NCBI GenBank assembly: GCA_001303025.1
Contig: LJNK01000031.1
Coordinates: 1 to 36,283 of the forward strand
Source: Deltaproteobacteria bacterium SG8_13
GTDB lineage: Bacteria; Desulfobacterota; Desulfobacteria; Desulfobacterales; SG8-13
Direction: 5' to 3'
DNA length: 36,283 bases
A program made the position numbers and the translations under genes. The notes beneath the pieces are model-generated. The model had not been told where the DNA came from and made no database searches. It saw only the letters and a program-made list of their open reading frames with translations. The stretch's first letter is position 1. Every line of letters starts with the position of its first letter. Positions 18,166 through 29,200 of this stretch are shown piece after piece.

Positions 18166-18921
18166 TCATGAGGCCACAAAAAGGTGACGATTCACGCGAA
18201 ACTCGATGCTCGCAACAGTGAAGTAAAGAACAACTCCCAGCAATCCCATGGCAAGGATGCCGGTGAACATTTCCGGATACCGTAAAACCTGGTAGGTTTC
18301 CACGACGATGTAGTAACCCAGCCCGTAAGTTGTCAGCGACTGTTCGGCGATGAAAAGAACGGCAATGGCGGTACCGATCGAGATCCGCAAGGCCGTCAGA
18401 ACAGCCGGAATGGAGGCCGGGAGATAGACGTACCGGAACAGTGCTCGGCGGCCGGCACACAAAGAGCGTACCGAAAGAATCAGCTCGGGTTTCAGGCTTG
18501 CAGCCTCGTCACGCACCACAACCAGAATCTGAAAAAATATGATCGTTGCGATCAGGATAATTTTCGAAATATCCGTGATTCCCATCAACACGTAGATGAC
18601 CGGCAGCAAAACAATTTTCGGGATCGGATAGGTGATGGCGATCAATGGAGAGAACAGGCGGTCGAGCTTTGGCATTTGCCCCAGTACCAGTCCAGCCGGC
18701 GCTGCGGTGATGACCGCCAGCCCGATGGCCGCCAGCACGCGACCGGCACTGGCCAGCAGATGCAGTCCGAGCACACCGGGCAGCTCCATGACAAACATCG
18801 GCATCACCTTCAACGGTGACGGCAGGATCGGGCGATCGACGGCCAGCGAGATCAGCTGCCACAGGAGCAGAAACAGCAGGAATCCAAGAACCGCACTTTG
18901 CGGATGAATATTTTTGTTCAT
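18166..18921 (-). CDS. ABC transporter permease, NitT/TauT (SsuC) type
   Basis: This is a 251-residue inner-membrane permease with about six hydrophobic segments. It carries the binding-protein-dependent transport signature around RALFRYVYLPASIPAVLTAL, the EAA loop that docks the ATPase. The length and the GMPKLDRLFSPLIAITYPIPKIVLLPVIYVLMG-like region (residues about 85-115) place it in the nitrate/taurine/sulfonate/thiamine-precursor permease group. The start codon overlaps the stop of the ATPase gene (ATGA), showing tight coupling. The gene is third in the order binding protein, ATPase, permease, MenA-like enzyme. The transported compound is unknown. Confidence 0.88.
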   Translation of the reverse strand: MNKNIHPQSAVLGFLLFLLLWQLISLAVDRPILPSPLKVMPMFVMELPGVLGLHLLASAGRVLAAIGLAVITAAPAGLVLGQMPKLDRLFSPLIAITYPIPKIVLLPVIYVLMGITDISKIILIATIIFFQILVVVRDEAASLKPELILSVRSLCAGRRALFRYVYLPASIPAVLTALRISIGTAIAVLFIAEQSLTTYGLGYYIVVETYQVLRYPEMFTGILAMGLLGVVLYFTVASIEFRVNRHLFVAS

Positions 18922-19697
18922 GGGCGTCTTTCCAGAAGCCTGTGCAGATCCTCACAGCGTTGATGAAATGCCGGACTGTTGCGCTCATCGCTGCGGCCGG
19001 CAAGATCATTGTCCACGACTTCGGTGTCGCGGTTACAGCCATCGTGCAGCACCAGCACCTTGCGGCCCATAAACACCGCCTCCTCGATATCGTGGGTGAC
19101 CGTGATGCTGGTCAATTGTGATTGCCGGTGAAAGCCGGCCATCACGGACTGCAGCTCGATGCGGATCGGCGCGTCCAGGGCCGAGAACGGCTCATCCATC
19201 AACAACAGGTCCGGTTTCAGCACCAGGGTCCGCGCAATGGCGGTGCGCTGGCGCTGACCCCTGGAAAGCTGGGATGGGTATTTGTTCCGCAGCCCCTCGA
19301 TCCCGAGCCATTGCAGCCAGTAGTCTATCTGCCGGTCGGCGTCCTGCGGTTCCACTTCACTGTCGACCGGGGCGTGCCGGCCGTCCGGACCATACAGCCG
19401 TCGTATGGCCAGACCCAGTCTGGCGTTTTGACCCACGGTCGCCCAGGGCAGCAGTCCGTGGTCCTGCAAAATGAGACCGGTTCGGGGTCTCGGGCGATGG
19501 ATCGATTCCCCGGCGATGAGCACGCGGCCTTTCGATGGGCGTTTCAAACCGGCCAGCAGGTAAAGCAGCGTTGATTTGCCGCATCCCGAAGGACCGATGA
19601 TTGCCCAAGCCTCTCCTTTGCCCACACGCAGGCAGAAACGGTCAAAAAGGGGCGGGTGGCCACTGTAGGCAAAGGTCAAGTCGATCAGTTCGATCAT
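18918..19697 (-). CDS. ABC transporter ATP-binding protein, NitT/TauT type
   Basis: The 259-residue ATPase has Walker A GPSGCGKST, Q-loop LILQDHGLLPWATVGQN, Walker B LLLMDEPFSALDA and the switch His in VTHDIEE. The signature motif reads LSRGQ rather than the usual LSGGQ, a known tolerated variant but worth noting. About 20 extra residues (RLYGPDGRHAPVDSEVEPQ) sit between the Q-loop region and the signature. The open frame extends upstream to 19937, but the family N-terminus is MIELIDLTFAYSG, which sets the start at 19697. There the ATG overlaps the stop of the binding-protein gene by four bases. It energises import by the adjacent permease. Confidence 0.9.
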   Translation of the reverse strand: MIELIDLTFAYSGHPPLFDRFCLRVGKGEAWAIIGPSGCGKSTLLYLLAGLKRPSKGRVLIAGESIHRPRPRTGLILQDHGLLPWATVGQNARLGLAIRRLYGPDGRHAPVDSEVEPQDADRQIDYWLQWLGIEGLRNKYPSQLSRGQRQRTAIARTLVLKPDLLLMDEPFSALDAPIRIELQSVMAGFHRQSQLTSITVTHDIEEAVFMGRKVLVLHDGCNRDTEVVDNDLAGRSDERNSPAFHQRCEDLHRLLERRP

Positions 19698-20716
19698 TTT
19701 TCCGGCAGGTACGATGCGGTAACCGAATCTGCGTAAGGCAGCGGTTGGGTCAACAGGTTTTTGGATATCATCCAGTCCATGACATCCGACCATTGCGCTT
19801 CGTCCGGAACCTGGGGAGGCGGGAACATCGGCACGGGAAATCGCTGCCGGACGTTGTCCGGCATCCTGAGGGCTTCCAGCATTACGCGGCGGTATGCTTG
19901 TGGATCGGCGTTGATGTCCGCTGCCGCACGACTCCATCCCCGTAGAAAAGCCCTTACGGCCCCGGGTTTATTCCGCAAGGTCTCCTTGCTGAAGCTGATG
20001 ACGCTGACACTGTAGCGCGGGTCGTCCGCGTCCGCAATGATCTGGTTTGCGCCGGCTGCCAGGGCGCTGGAGGCGAGGGGTTCGGGCAGCGTTGCCGCTT
20101 TGAGCTGGCCCTGCATGAGAAGCTGGAAACGTTCGGGGATGACAGGGACCGATTTTTTATTGATTTTGGCAGCATCCAATCCTCCCCCCGAAAGCAGCCG
20201 GTCGGTTACATACTCGATGACCGTATTTTTCGATATGCCCAGCGATGCACCGGCAAGGTCGGCGACCGACCGGATGCCGGTATCCGGAGCGGACAAGATG
20301 CGAAAGAGGGAATGAGCGGCGATCGGTCTGCGGGCGATACATACGATCCTGACCCGCACCCCGCTGCGATTGAAGTTCGCCGTCGTTGCCAACTCGGTGA
20401 GCATGGCGTCCAGCCGGCCGGCCTGCATCAGTTGGTCCCGCTCCAGGGAACTGAACACCGGCAGGCCTTCGACCGATACACCCTCTTCATCGAAATACCG
20501 CTTATCCCGGGCAACGTGAAACGGCAGCACGTCGGGGATGGGCAGCAAGGCGACTTTCAGCGACCCGGAGCGTTGCTCGCCCCCGGCATTTCCCCCGTAC
20601 CCGCTGAGAATGACGGTCAACGCGCCCGCAGCAGCCAGCAGCAACCATTTTGCACGCGTTATTTTCTTCCATCGTTTTTCTCCCGAACGGTCCGATTGGT
20701 TCGGTCTGTTATCCAT
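19694..20716 (-). CDS. ABC transporter substrate-binding protein, NMT1/TauA-like
   Basis: This is a 340-residue exported binding protein. A basic N-terminus and a hydrophobic segment (WLLLAAAGALTVILSGYGG) act as signal peptide or anchor. No lipobox Cys is seen. The mature part begins LKVALLPIPDVLPFHVARDKRYF, the standard opening of NMT1/TauA/SsuA-type proteins. The frame continues through a typical two-lobe pattern (DAMLTELATTANFN, SLGISKNTVIEYVTDRLL). ATG 20716 is chosen because AAAGGAG lies 8-9 nt before it; the frame is open to 20752. A strong promoter is at 20768-20796. Proteins of this family bind nitrate, sulfonates, thiamine precursors or aromatic acids. The co-transcribed MenA-like gene hints at a quinone-related aromatic ligand, but that is speculation. 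Confidence 0.85.
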   Translation of the reverse strand: MDNRPNQSDRSGEKRWKKITRAKWLLLAAAGALTVILSGYGGNAGGEQRSGSLKVALLPIPDVLPFHVARDKRYFDEEGVSVEGLPVFSSLERDQLMQAGRLDAMLTELATTANFNRSGVRVRIVCIARRPIAAHSLFRILSAPDTGIRSVADLAGASLGISKNTVIEYVTDRLLSGGGLDAAKINKKSVPVIPERFQLLMQGQLKAATLPEPLASSALAAGANQIIADADDPRYSVSVISFSKETLRNKPGAVRAFLRGWSRAAADINADPQAYRRVMLEALRMPDNVRQRFPVPMFPPPQVPDEAQWSDVMDWMISKNLLTQPLPYADSVTASYLPEK

Positions 20717-20767
20717 TTTCGGGGCTCCTTTGGCGTTCGCCATGTAAACCACATTTGACTCGCTGCA

Positions 20768-20796
20768 AAATTACGGACAAACGGCAGACATGTCAA
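20768..20796 (-). promoter_or_regulatory. Promoter of the ABC-menA operon
   Basis: On the minus strand, a consensus TTGACA (20791-20796) and TAATTT (20768-20773) are 17 nt apart, about 52 nt before the start codon at 20716. Confidence 0.65.
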
Positions 20797-20961
20797 TGGT
20801 TCGCTGCCCCTTTACAGGAGGAAAGTGGATGAGAAAAAACGCTGTCGACGCTTAGACGAAATGGGCATGTGAGCTGGCAATGGCAGATTGCCCGAGACGT
20901 TGTCGGTGGTGAACAAACCGAATTCTCATCGTTTTTCACGCAGAAGGCAGGTGGAAAGGGT
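20797..20961. other. Divergent intergenic region with an orphan ribosome binding site
   Basis: This stretch separates the ABC-menA promoter from the promoter of the small PC4-like gene; the full gap between genes is 311 bp. It has a perfect AGGAGG (20816-20821) on the plus strand, 7 nt before an ATG (20829) that opens only 8 codons. A GTG at 20825 opens 15 codons, ending at 20872. No longer gene is visible. It may be a leader peptide, a gene remnant or chance. Confidence 0.35.
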
Positions 20962-20990
20962 TTGACCTGCACTCCGTTTGCCGCTATCTT
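20962..20990 (+). promoter_or_regulatory. Promoter of the small PC4-like gene
   Basis: TTGACC (20962-20967) and TATCTT (20985-20990) are separated by 17 nt and lie about 37 nt before the start codon at 21028. Confidence 0.6.
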
Positions 20991-21027
20991 ATACGACTGA
21001 TCGCAACAATGGAGATGGAGGAACAAT

Positions 21028-21282
21028 ATGCCCTACGACCCGGAATTGGACAAGGTCTTGAAGCAGTGGAAATGCGCAGAAACCGGACTGATGGTCTCCA
21101 TCAATCAATATGCAGCCGGCGAACCGAAAGTGCAGATCGGTCCACGGATATTGAAGAAAAGAGACGGAACGGACAGGGCCCCGGCAAAAGCCGGCCGGCT
21201 GACGATCGAAGACATTCTGTGGCTGTATGACATCATCGATGAAGTCAGAGACGAAATGAGCCGTCTGGCCAGCCCGCAATAA
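21028..21282 (+). CDS. Small conserved-looking protein, possible PC4/YdbC-like nucleic-acid binder
   Basis: This is an 84-residue soluble protein with a strong ribosome binding site (GGAGGAACAAT before the ATG) and its own promoter, so it is very likely a real gene. The pattern is a beta segment (ETGLMVSINQYAAG), a second one (EPKVQIGPRILKKRDG), a basic turn and then a C-terminal helix (TIEDILWLYDIIDEVRDEM). This order resembles the PC4/YdbC single-strand-DNA binding fold, where strands are followed by a helix starting LTxExxxxLxxL. The resemblance was judged by eye and is modest. No membrane segment, signal peptide or Cys cluster is present. The gene stands alone between divergent and downstream transcription units. 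If the PC4 link fails it should be called hypothetical. Confidence 0.7.
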   Translation: MPYDPELDKVLKQWKCAETGLMVSINQYAAGEPKVQIGPRILKKRDGTDRAPAKAGRLTIEDILWLYDIIDEVRDEMSRLASPQ

Positions 21283-21421
21283 CGGCATCCGGGCTGTAAG
21301 CCGCCGACTGGGCAGCTCCGGCGGGTATCTCGCCGGCTGGTCAATCGTTATGATATAAACGGATGAACCTGCTGATTCCACGTTCTTTGCAGGCTGTGAC
21401 CGAATAAAAGAGCCGATTTGC

Positions 21422-24192
<2,771 letters not shown>

Positions 24193-24221
24193 CAACGATC
24201 TTGTGGACAGGGGAGGTACCC

Positions 24222-24503
24222 ATGGCAGATAAGGTAAGAGCCCATGCCATTATCACCGGTATTGTCCAGGGAGTGTTTTTCAGAATTGAAACCCAGCGGG
24301 CCGCGGAATTGCGCGGGGTGGCCGGATGGGTGAGAAACAAGCGCGACGGCTCTGTGGAGGCGGTTTTCGAAGGTGACAGCAAAGATGTGAACGCCGTGCT
24401 TGACTGGTGCCGGCAGGGTCCGGCGCGGGCGGTCGTTCACGATGTAGTAGTGGAGTGGCAGGAATACACGGGGGAATATGGGGGATTTGATGTCACGTAC
24501 TAG
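24222..24503 (+). CDS. acyP: Acylphosphatase
   Basis: This 93-residue protein fits the small acylphosphatase family, which hydrolyses acyl-phosphate bonds such as those of acetyl phosphate or carbamoyl phosphate. The phosphate loop with the catalytic Arg is GIVQGVFFR (residues about 14-22), and the catalytic Asn lies in GWVRNKRDGSVEAVFEG. The C-terminal strand (YGGFDVTY) is typical. A GGGAGG box five nt before ATG 24222 fixes the start; the frame is open to 24201 but that part is not family-like. It follows ligA closely and is probably in the same transcript. Confidence 0.95.
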   Translation: MADKVRAHAIITGIVQGVFFRIETQRAAELRGVAGWVRNKRDGSVEAVFEGDSKDVNAVLDWCRQGPARAVVHDVVVEWQEYTGEYGGFDVTY

Positions 24504-24652
24504 AAGTGGCCTCACAGCCCCGTCTCCGGCCGGCGGGACTGGGCTTGGGGCCGATACGGACGAAAACGTCTCACCATGGGCGTGAGAGCGGTTCCGGTTT
24601 CCGGTAGGCCCTGCCTTTCGCCTGATCGCAGGATTGCAAACAGCTTCAAACT

Positions 24653-24688
24653 AAAAAACCCGGAATCCGACAGGATTCCGGGTTTTTT
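24653..24688. terminator. Bidirectional rho-independent terminator
   Basis: A perfect 10-bp stem (CCCGGAATCC / GGATTCCGGG) with a 4-nt loop is flanked by six A on the left and six T on the right. It can terminate the ligA-acylphosphatase transcript from the left and the HU transcript from the right. Confidence 0.95.
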
Positions 24689-24699
24689 GATTTCGCTGC

Positions 24700-24972
24700 T
24701 TACACTGCGTCGCGCAGCTTCTTGCCGGGGGTAAACTTCACCGCATTTCGAGCCTTGATCTTGATGGCTTCGCCGGTCTGGGGATTGCGTCCCTTACGGG
24801 CTTTGCGGCGCACTTTGGAAAAGGTGCCGAAACCGACCAGGGTGACCTTGCCGTCTTTTTTCTTCAGTGCTTTGGTGATGCCGTCGATCGCGGAATCAAG
24901 GGCTGCATTCGCAGCCGCCTTGGAAATACCGGCATCTTTTGCTGCTTTTTCGACGAGTTCTGCTTTTGTCAT
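24700..24972 (-). CDS. hup: HU-family DNA-binding protein
   Basis: The 90-residue product is a standard HU/IHF-family histone-like protein that bends DNA and organises the nucleoid. It begins MTKAELVEKAAKDAGISKAA, carries VTLVGFGTFSKVRRKARKGR and the beta-arm segment RNPQTGEAIKIKARNAVKF, and ends GKKLRDAV. The GxNPxTG arm with its tip Pro is intact. An open frame extends to 25053, but ATG 24972 with AGGGGGAAAGACACC ahead of it is clearly the start. A near-consensus promoter at 25052-25079 and a strong terminator at 24653-24688 make it a monocistronic unit. Whether it is HU-alpha-, HU-beta- or IHF-like in partners cannot be told. Confidence 0.97.
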   Translation of the reverse strand: MTKAELVEKAAKDAGISKAAANAALDSAIDGITKALKKKDGKVTLVGFGTFSKVRRKARKGRNPQTGEAIKIKARNAVKFTPGKKLRDAV

Positions 24973-25051
24973 GGTGTCTTTCCCCCTTTTTCGATGATGG
25001 TTGATTGCGATTGTTTCTACAGCCAACGCTGTTTGTGGAGCCTCGACTGTC

Positions 25052-25079
25052 AATATAAAAGTGAATGCTTTATTGTCAA
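25052..25079 (-). promoter_or_regulatory. Strong promoter of the HU gene
   Basis: On the minus strand a perfect TTGACA (25074-25079) and TATATT (25052-25057) are 16 nt apart, leaving an untranslated leader of about 70 nt before the HU start codon. Confidence 0.8.
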
Positions 25080-25161
25080 CAGAAAATCGTTAACTGGCGC
25101 CGTTTTTTTCTGCGTCCTCCCTGAAAAACCGCTGATGGTAAACCACCGCGGCAGTGGGCGG

Positions 25162-26178
25162 TCAGAAAAGAGCATTCACAAAAGCTTCCGGTTCGAACAC
25201 CTGCAAATCATCGATCTGTTCACCGACGCCGATATATTGCAGAGGGATGTCCAGGGAACGGTAGATGCCGACCACAATCCCCCCCTTGGCAGTGCCGTCC
25301 AGCTTAGTCAACGCGATACCGGTTACCCCCAGAGCCTCGTTGAACATCCGGGCCTGATTGAGCGCATTTTGCCCGGTGGTTGCGTCCAGTACCAGTAAAA
25401 TTTCGTTGGGGGCCCCCGCGAGTTGTTTGGCGATGGATCGCTTCACCTTTTTCAGCTCTTCCATCAAGTTGACCTTGGTGTGAAGTCGGCCGGCGGTGTC
25501 GACCAGCACGATGTCCGCCTCTCTGCCGATTGCCGCTTTGATCGCATCGAAGGCAACCGCCGCCGGATCGGCGCCGTCCTGATGCCGGACGATGTCCGCC
25601 CCGGACCGCTCGGCCCATATTGCCAGCTGTTCAATAGCCGCTGCCCGAAACGTATCAGAGGCGGCGATGAGAACTTTCTTCCCATCGGTTGTATAGCGGT
25701 GGGCCAGTTTGCCGATAGTGGTGGTTTTGCCCACACCGTTTACCCCCACCACCATCACCACGTGCGGTCTGCCGGTGGTCTGCAGTGGCATGCCCCGGTG
25801 ATCGTGATCGCGGAGCAAAGAAAGTATTTCGGCCCTCAACAAAGCGGCAAGCGCCGGCCCGTCGTGGATGCCGGCCGCGCTGGCCGATACTTTCTCCAGC
25901 AGATCCATGGCCGTCTCTACACCGATGTCTGACGTTATCAGCAGCTCTTCCAGCTCTTCCAGCTGTTTTTCACTGAGCCCTTTTTTGCGCGCAAACAGAT
26001 CCTCAATGTCGGTTGTGAGCAACTGCCGGGTTTTGGCCAGACCGCGGCGCAGCCGGGCGAACATCTTGCCTTTGGCGATATCGGCGCTGTTGGGATGGTC
26101 ATTGCCGCCGGCCGAAGATGCCGCGGGTTCTCCGGCGGGCGGTGGAGGTTCTATGTGTGAATCAGAGCCGCTGTTCAC
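25162..26178 (-). CDS. ftsY: Signal recognition particle receptor FtsY
   Basis: This 338-residue GTPase docks ribosome-SRP complexes at the membrane SecYEG site. A short Pro/Ser-rich N-terminal A region (about 40 residues) precedes the NG domain. The NG domain contains G1 GVNGVGKTTT (145-154), DTFRAAAIEQL, DTAGR (227-231) and TKLDGTAKGG near residue 290. The C-terminal GVGEQIDDLQVFEPEAFVNALF is the family end. The start is a GTG at 26178; ATG at residue 39 would drop the A region. A short run of 9-bp repeats near 25940-25965 encodes Glu-Glu-Leu units of the N-domain helix. The gene is 26 bp downstream of smc on the same strand, an arrangement seen in other bacteria. Confidence 0.97.
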   Translation of the reverse strand: MNSGSDSHIEPPPPAGEPAASSAGGNDHPNSADIAKGKMFARLRRGLAKTRQLLTTDIEDLFARKKGLSEKQLEELEELLITSDIGVETAMDLLEKVSASAAGIHDGPALAALLRAEILSLLRDHDHRGMPLQTTGRPHVVMVVGVNGVGKTTTIGKLAHRYTTDGKKVLIAASDTFRAAAIEQLAIWAERSGADIVRHQDGADPAAVAFDAIKAAIGREADIVLVDTAGRLHTKVNLMEELKKVKRSIAKQLAGAPNEILLVLDATTGQNALNQARMFNEALGVTGIALTKLDGTAKGGIVVGIYRSLDIPLQYIGVGEQIDDLQVFEPEAFVNALF

Positions 26179-26204
26179 GAAGTGTTTCCCGTCTGCGGTG
26201 TCCT

Positions 26205-29200
26205 TTATTGCAGGTTTACCGACACGACCTTCGATATTCCCCTGGTTTCCATTGTAATGCCAAAGAGCATGTCTGCAAATTCCATCGTCCGTTTGTTGTG
26301 CGTTACCATGACGATCTGGGATTTCTCGCCGATGAGTTTGAGCAGGTTACTGAAACGATGAACATTTGCGTCGTCGAGGGGAGCATCGATTTCATCCATC
26401 AGACAGAAAGCCGTGGGTTTGAGCAGGAACAGCGAGAAGATGAAAGCGATGGCCGCCAATGCCTTTTCACCCCCGGAAAGCAGACTCATCCTCGTCAATT
26501 TTTTGCCGGGCGGATGAATCATGTACTCCACCCCGGTTTCAAGCGGATTGTCCGGGTCGGTGAGAACCAGCTGGGCCGAACCGCCTTCAAACAGACGCGG
26601 GAAAACTTTGCCCAGTTGGTCGTTGACCTTGTGGTAGGTATCCATAAACCGTTGCTGGGTGATGTTGTTGATCTTGCGAATCACCCGATGCAGATTCTCG
26701 ATGGCTTTCTGCAGATCCTCGCGCTGTTCGGACAGAAAGTCATGGCGTGATTTCAGTTCTTCATATTCATGAATCGCTCCGAGGTTCACATCACCGATGC
26801 TAGCGAGTTTTCGCCGCACATTGTCCAATTCGTTTTCCAGTTCGTCCGTTGAAGATTCAAGGCCGGCAGTTTCCTCTTTTTCTTTTAAAATTTCCTCCAA
26901 CTCCCGTCGATGTTCTTCAACCGAACGTCCGTAGTGCTCCTGCAGGCGGGCGTTGATGTTGTCGCGCTTGACTTTGCGTTGTGTCTGCTCGATCTCCAGT
27001 ATCCGGACCTTTTGTTGTATTTCTTCGCGCTTGCCCTGCAGCTCGGAGATGGTCTGGTCGTTGTCTTTGAGCTGGGCATCGATGCTGCTGAAGTCCGCCT
27101 CGTTTTCTTCCAGCGTTTTCTCGATTCCTTTCAGCTGTTCGTAAAAATCGGCAAGAGTGGATTCGTAATCCTGCACCTTTTTTTCAGAGGAGACCTGCCG
27201 CCGGCTTTTGCGATCGATTTCTTCGGTCAGCTGATCGAGTCGGCTGCGTCCGTCCAGCTGAAACTCTTTGAGCCGCCGAAGGGTGTTGCTGCTGTTTTCC
27301 AACCGGGCGTGCAGCGTGTTCAGGCTGAGTTTCAGGTCTACGGTGTGCTGGTTATAGCTTTCCATCTCTGCTGAAATCCCATCCAGGTTCCCGGTTTTTT
27401 CAGCCACTTCCTTTTCGGCTGCCGCTATTTCACCGCTGACTTCCGACAGCAGTTTTTGGTGGCGGGCGATTTCATCGTCGATGTCGCTTTCTTCGCCGAA
27501 CAGCTGCTCCTGTTCCAGCTCAACGATCTCCAGGTGCCGCTGCACGTGTTTGAGTTCTTCGGATATGCGGTAGAGCTCCTTGTCGGCCTCGGTGCGCTGC
27601 TCTTCGGCCGACCGCTTTTGCTGCGCCAGCTGCTGCAGGTCGTTTTCGATTGTGCGCACTTCCTGCTCCAGATCCTGCAGGGAGGCCTGTTCGGTTTCCA
27701 GCTGCCGGTCCAGGGCCTCAAGCTGCGCCTCCAGGTCCTTTATCTCCTGCTTCTTGGCCAGAATCCCGGACAGGTTTTCCTGGCTGCCACCGATCATGAT
27801 CCCCTGACGGGAGATCATGTTGCCCTGCCGGGTTACAACACTCATGCGGGCCTTGTTGCGATCGAACAGCTCCATGGCCTGCTGAATACTGTCGGCAACA
27901 ATGACGTGGCTGAGAAGACTGTCGGCGATCTTCTCGTAGCCGCTGGTGACCTTTACGTGTTTGAGCAGCAGATCGTAACCGTTGGGTGACACCCGCCGGT
28001 CATCGGCGATACCGGCAACGGTTGCCATCGGAATGAAACCGCTGCGTCCGGCGATTTGCGATTGCAGGTATTCGATCGCCTCGATACCGGTGGCCGAATC
28101 GCGAACGATGATGTATTGCAGCGACTCACCCAGGGCGGCTTCCACGGCGGATTGAAATTCGGGCTCCGGTTCGATCACATCGGCCAGCAAACCGATGATG
28201 CGATCCGGCTGTCGGCTGCCGGATGCGTCCGGCCGGCTGTCACCCGGCGCCGGGGATGTCCCCCGGGCACCCGCTCCGAGCTGGTCGGCCTTCATTACGG
28301 CCTGGACGCCTTCACGATACCATTCGAAGTTTTCCTCCATTTTCTTCAGCGTGGAAAATTTCGATCGTACGTTGCTGCATTCGAATTCCAGCGTCTGCAC
28401 CTGCTTTACCTGGCGTGCGAACGACTGGCGCTTTTCATCGTAGCGGCGGCGAATATCTTCCAATTGCCGGGTCAGGGCCGCAATCTGCCGATTGAGTTGT
28501 TCAACGCGTTGCCTGGCATCGGCCTGGCTGCTGCGGCATTCGTCCGCTTTTTTCCTGGCCTCGGAAGCTTCACCGGCGATTCTCTTCAGCCGTTTCTGGA
28601 GATTTTCACGATTGTTGGACGCATTCTGGTGGATGTTCTTGTAGCGCGCTTCCCGCGCCATCAGGTCCATCAGTGCCGCTCTGCTGATCTCGAGCTGCTC
28701 GTCGGCCTGATCCAGGCGGGACTTGATCGACTCGCCCTGCTCCTGTTGCTGCTTGAGTTCGGCCTGGGCGTCCGCCAATCGGGAGTGGAGGCTGTCGGAT
28801 TCCTCTTCGGCCACTTCTATTTCCGATGCAATCTTTCGGTTTTTCCCCTCCAGCTCTTCAAAGTTGCTCCGCAGTTCTCCGGTTTCCCCTTGCAGCCGCT
28901 CGATCTCCTTGCGCAAATGATCCAGGTCGTTCTCTGTTCGGTCGATGTTGCGAAGCAGATCGTAACGGCTCGATTTCTGAGCACCGATTTGCTGGTCCTT
29001 TTGCCAGCGTTTGAGCTTGATGTCCTCGACTGCGGCATCGAGTTGCTTGAGCTGGGACGAGTGCCCCATTTCGGCATCCTGCAATTCCCGGAGAAGCCGG
29101 TCGGTGTGGTCGATTTGGAGGGTCAGGTCGGCATATTGGTGCAGGCCGAGGCGGATGTCGAGCTTCTCGACCTTCTGCCGCTGGAGCTTGTAGCGCTCCG

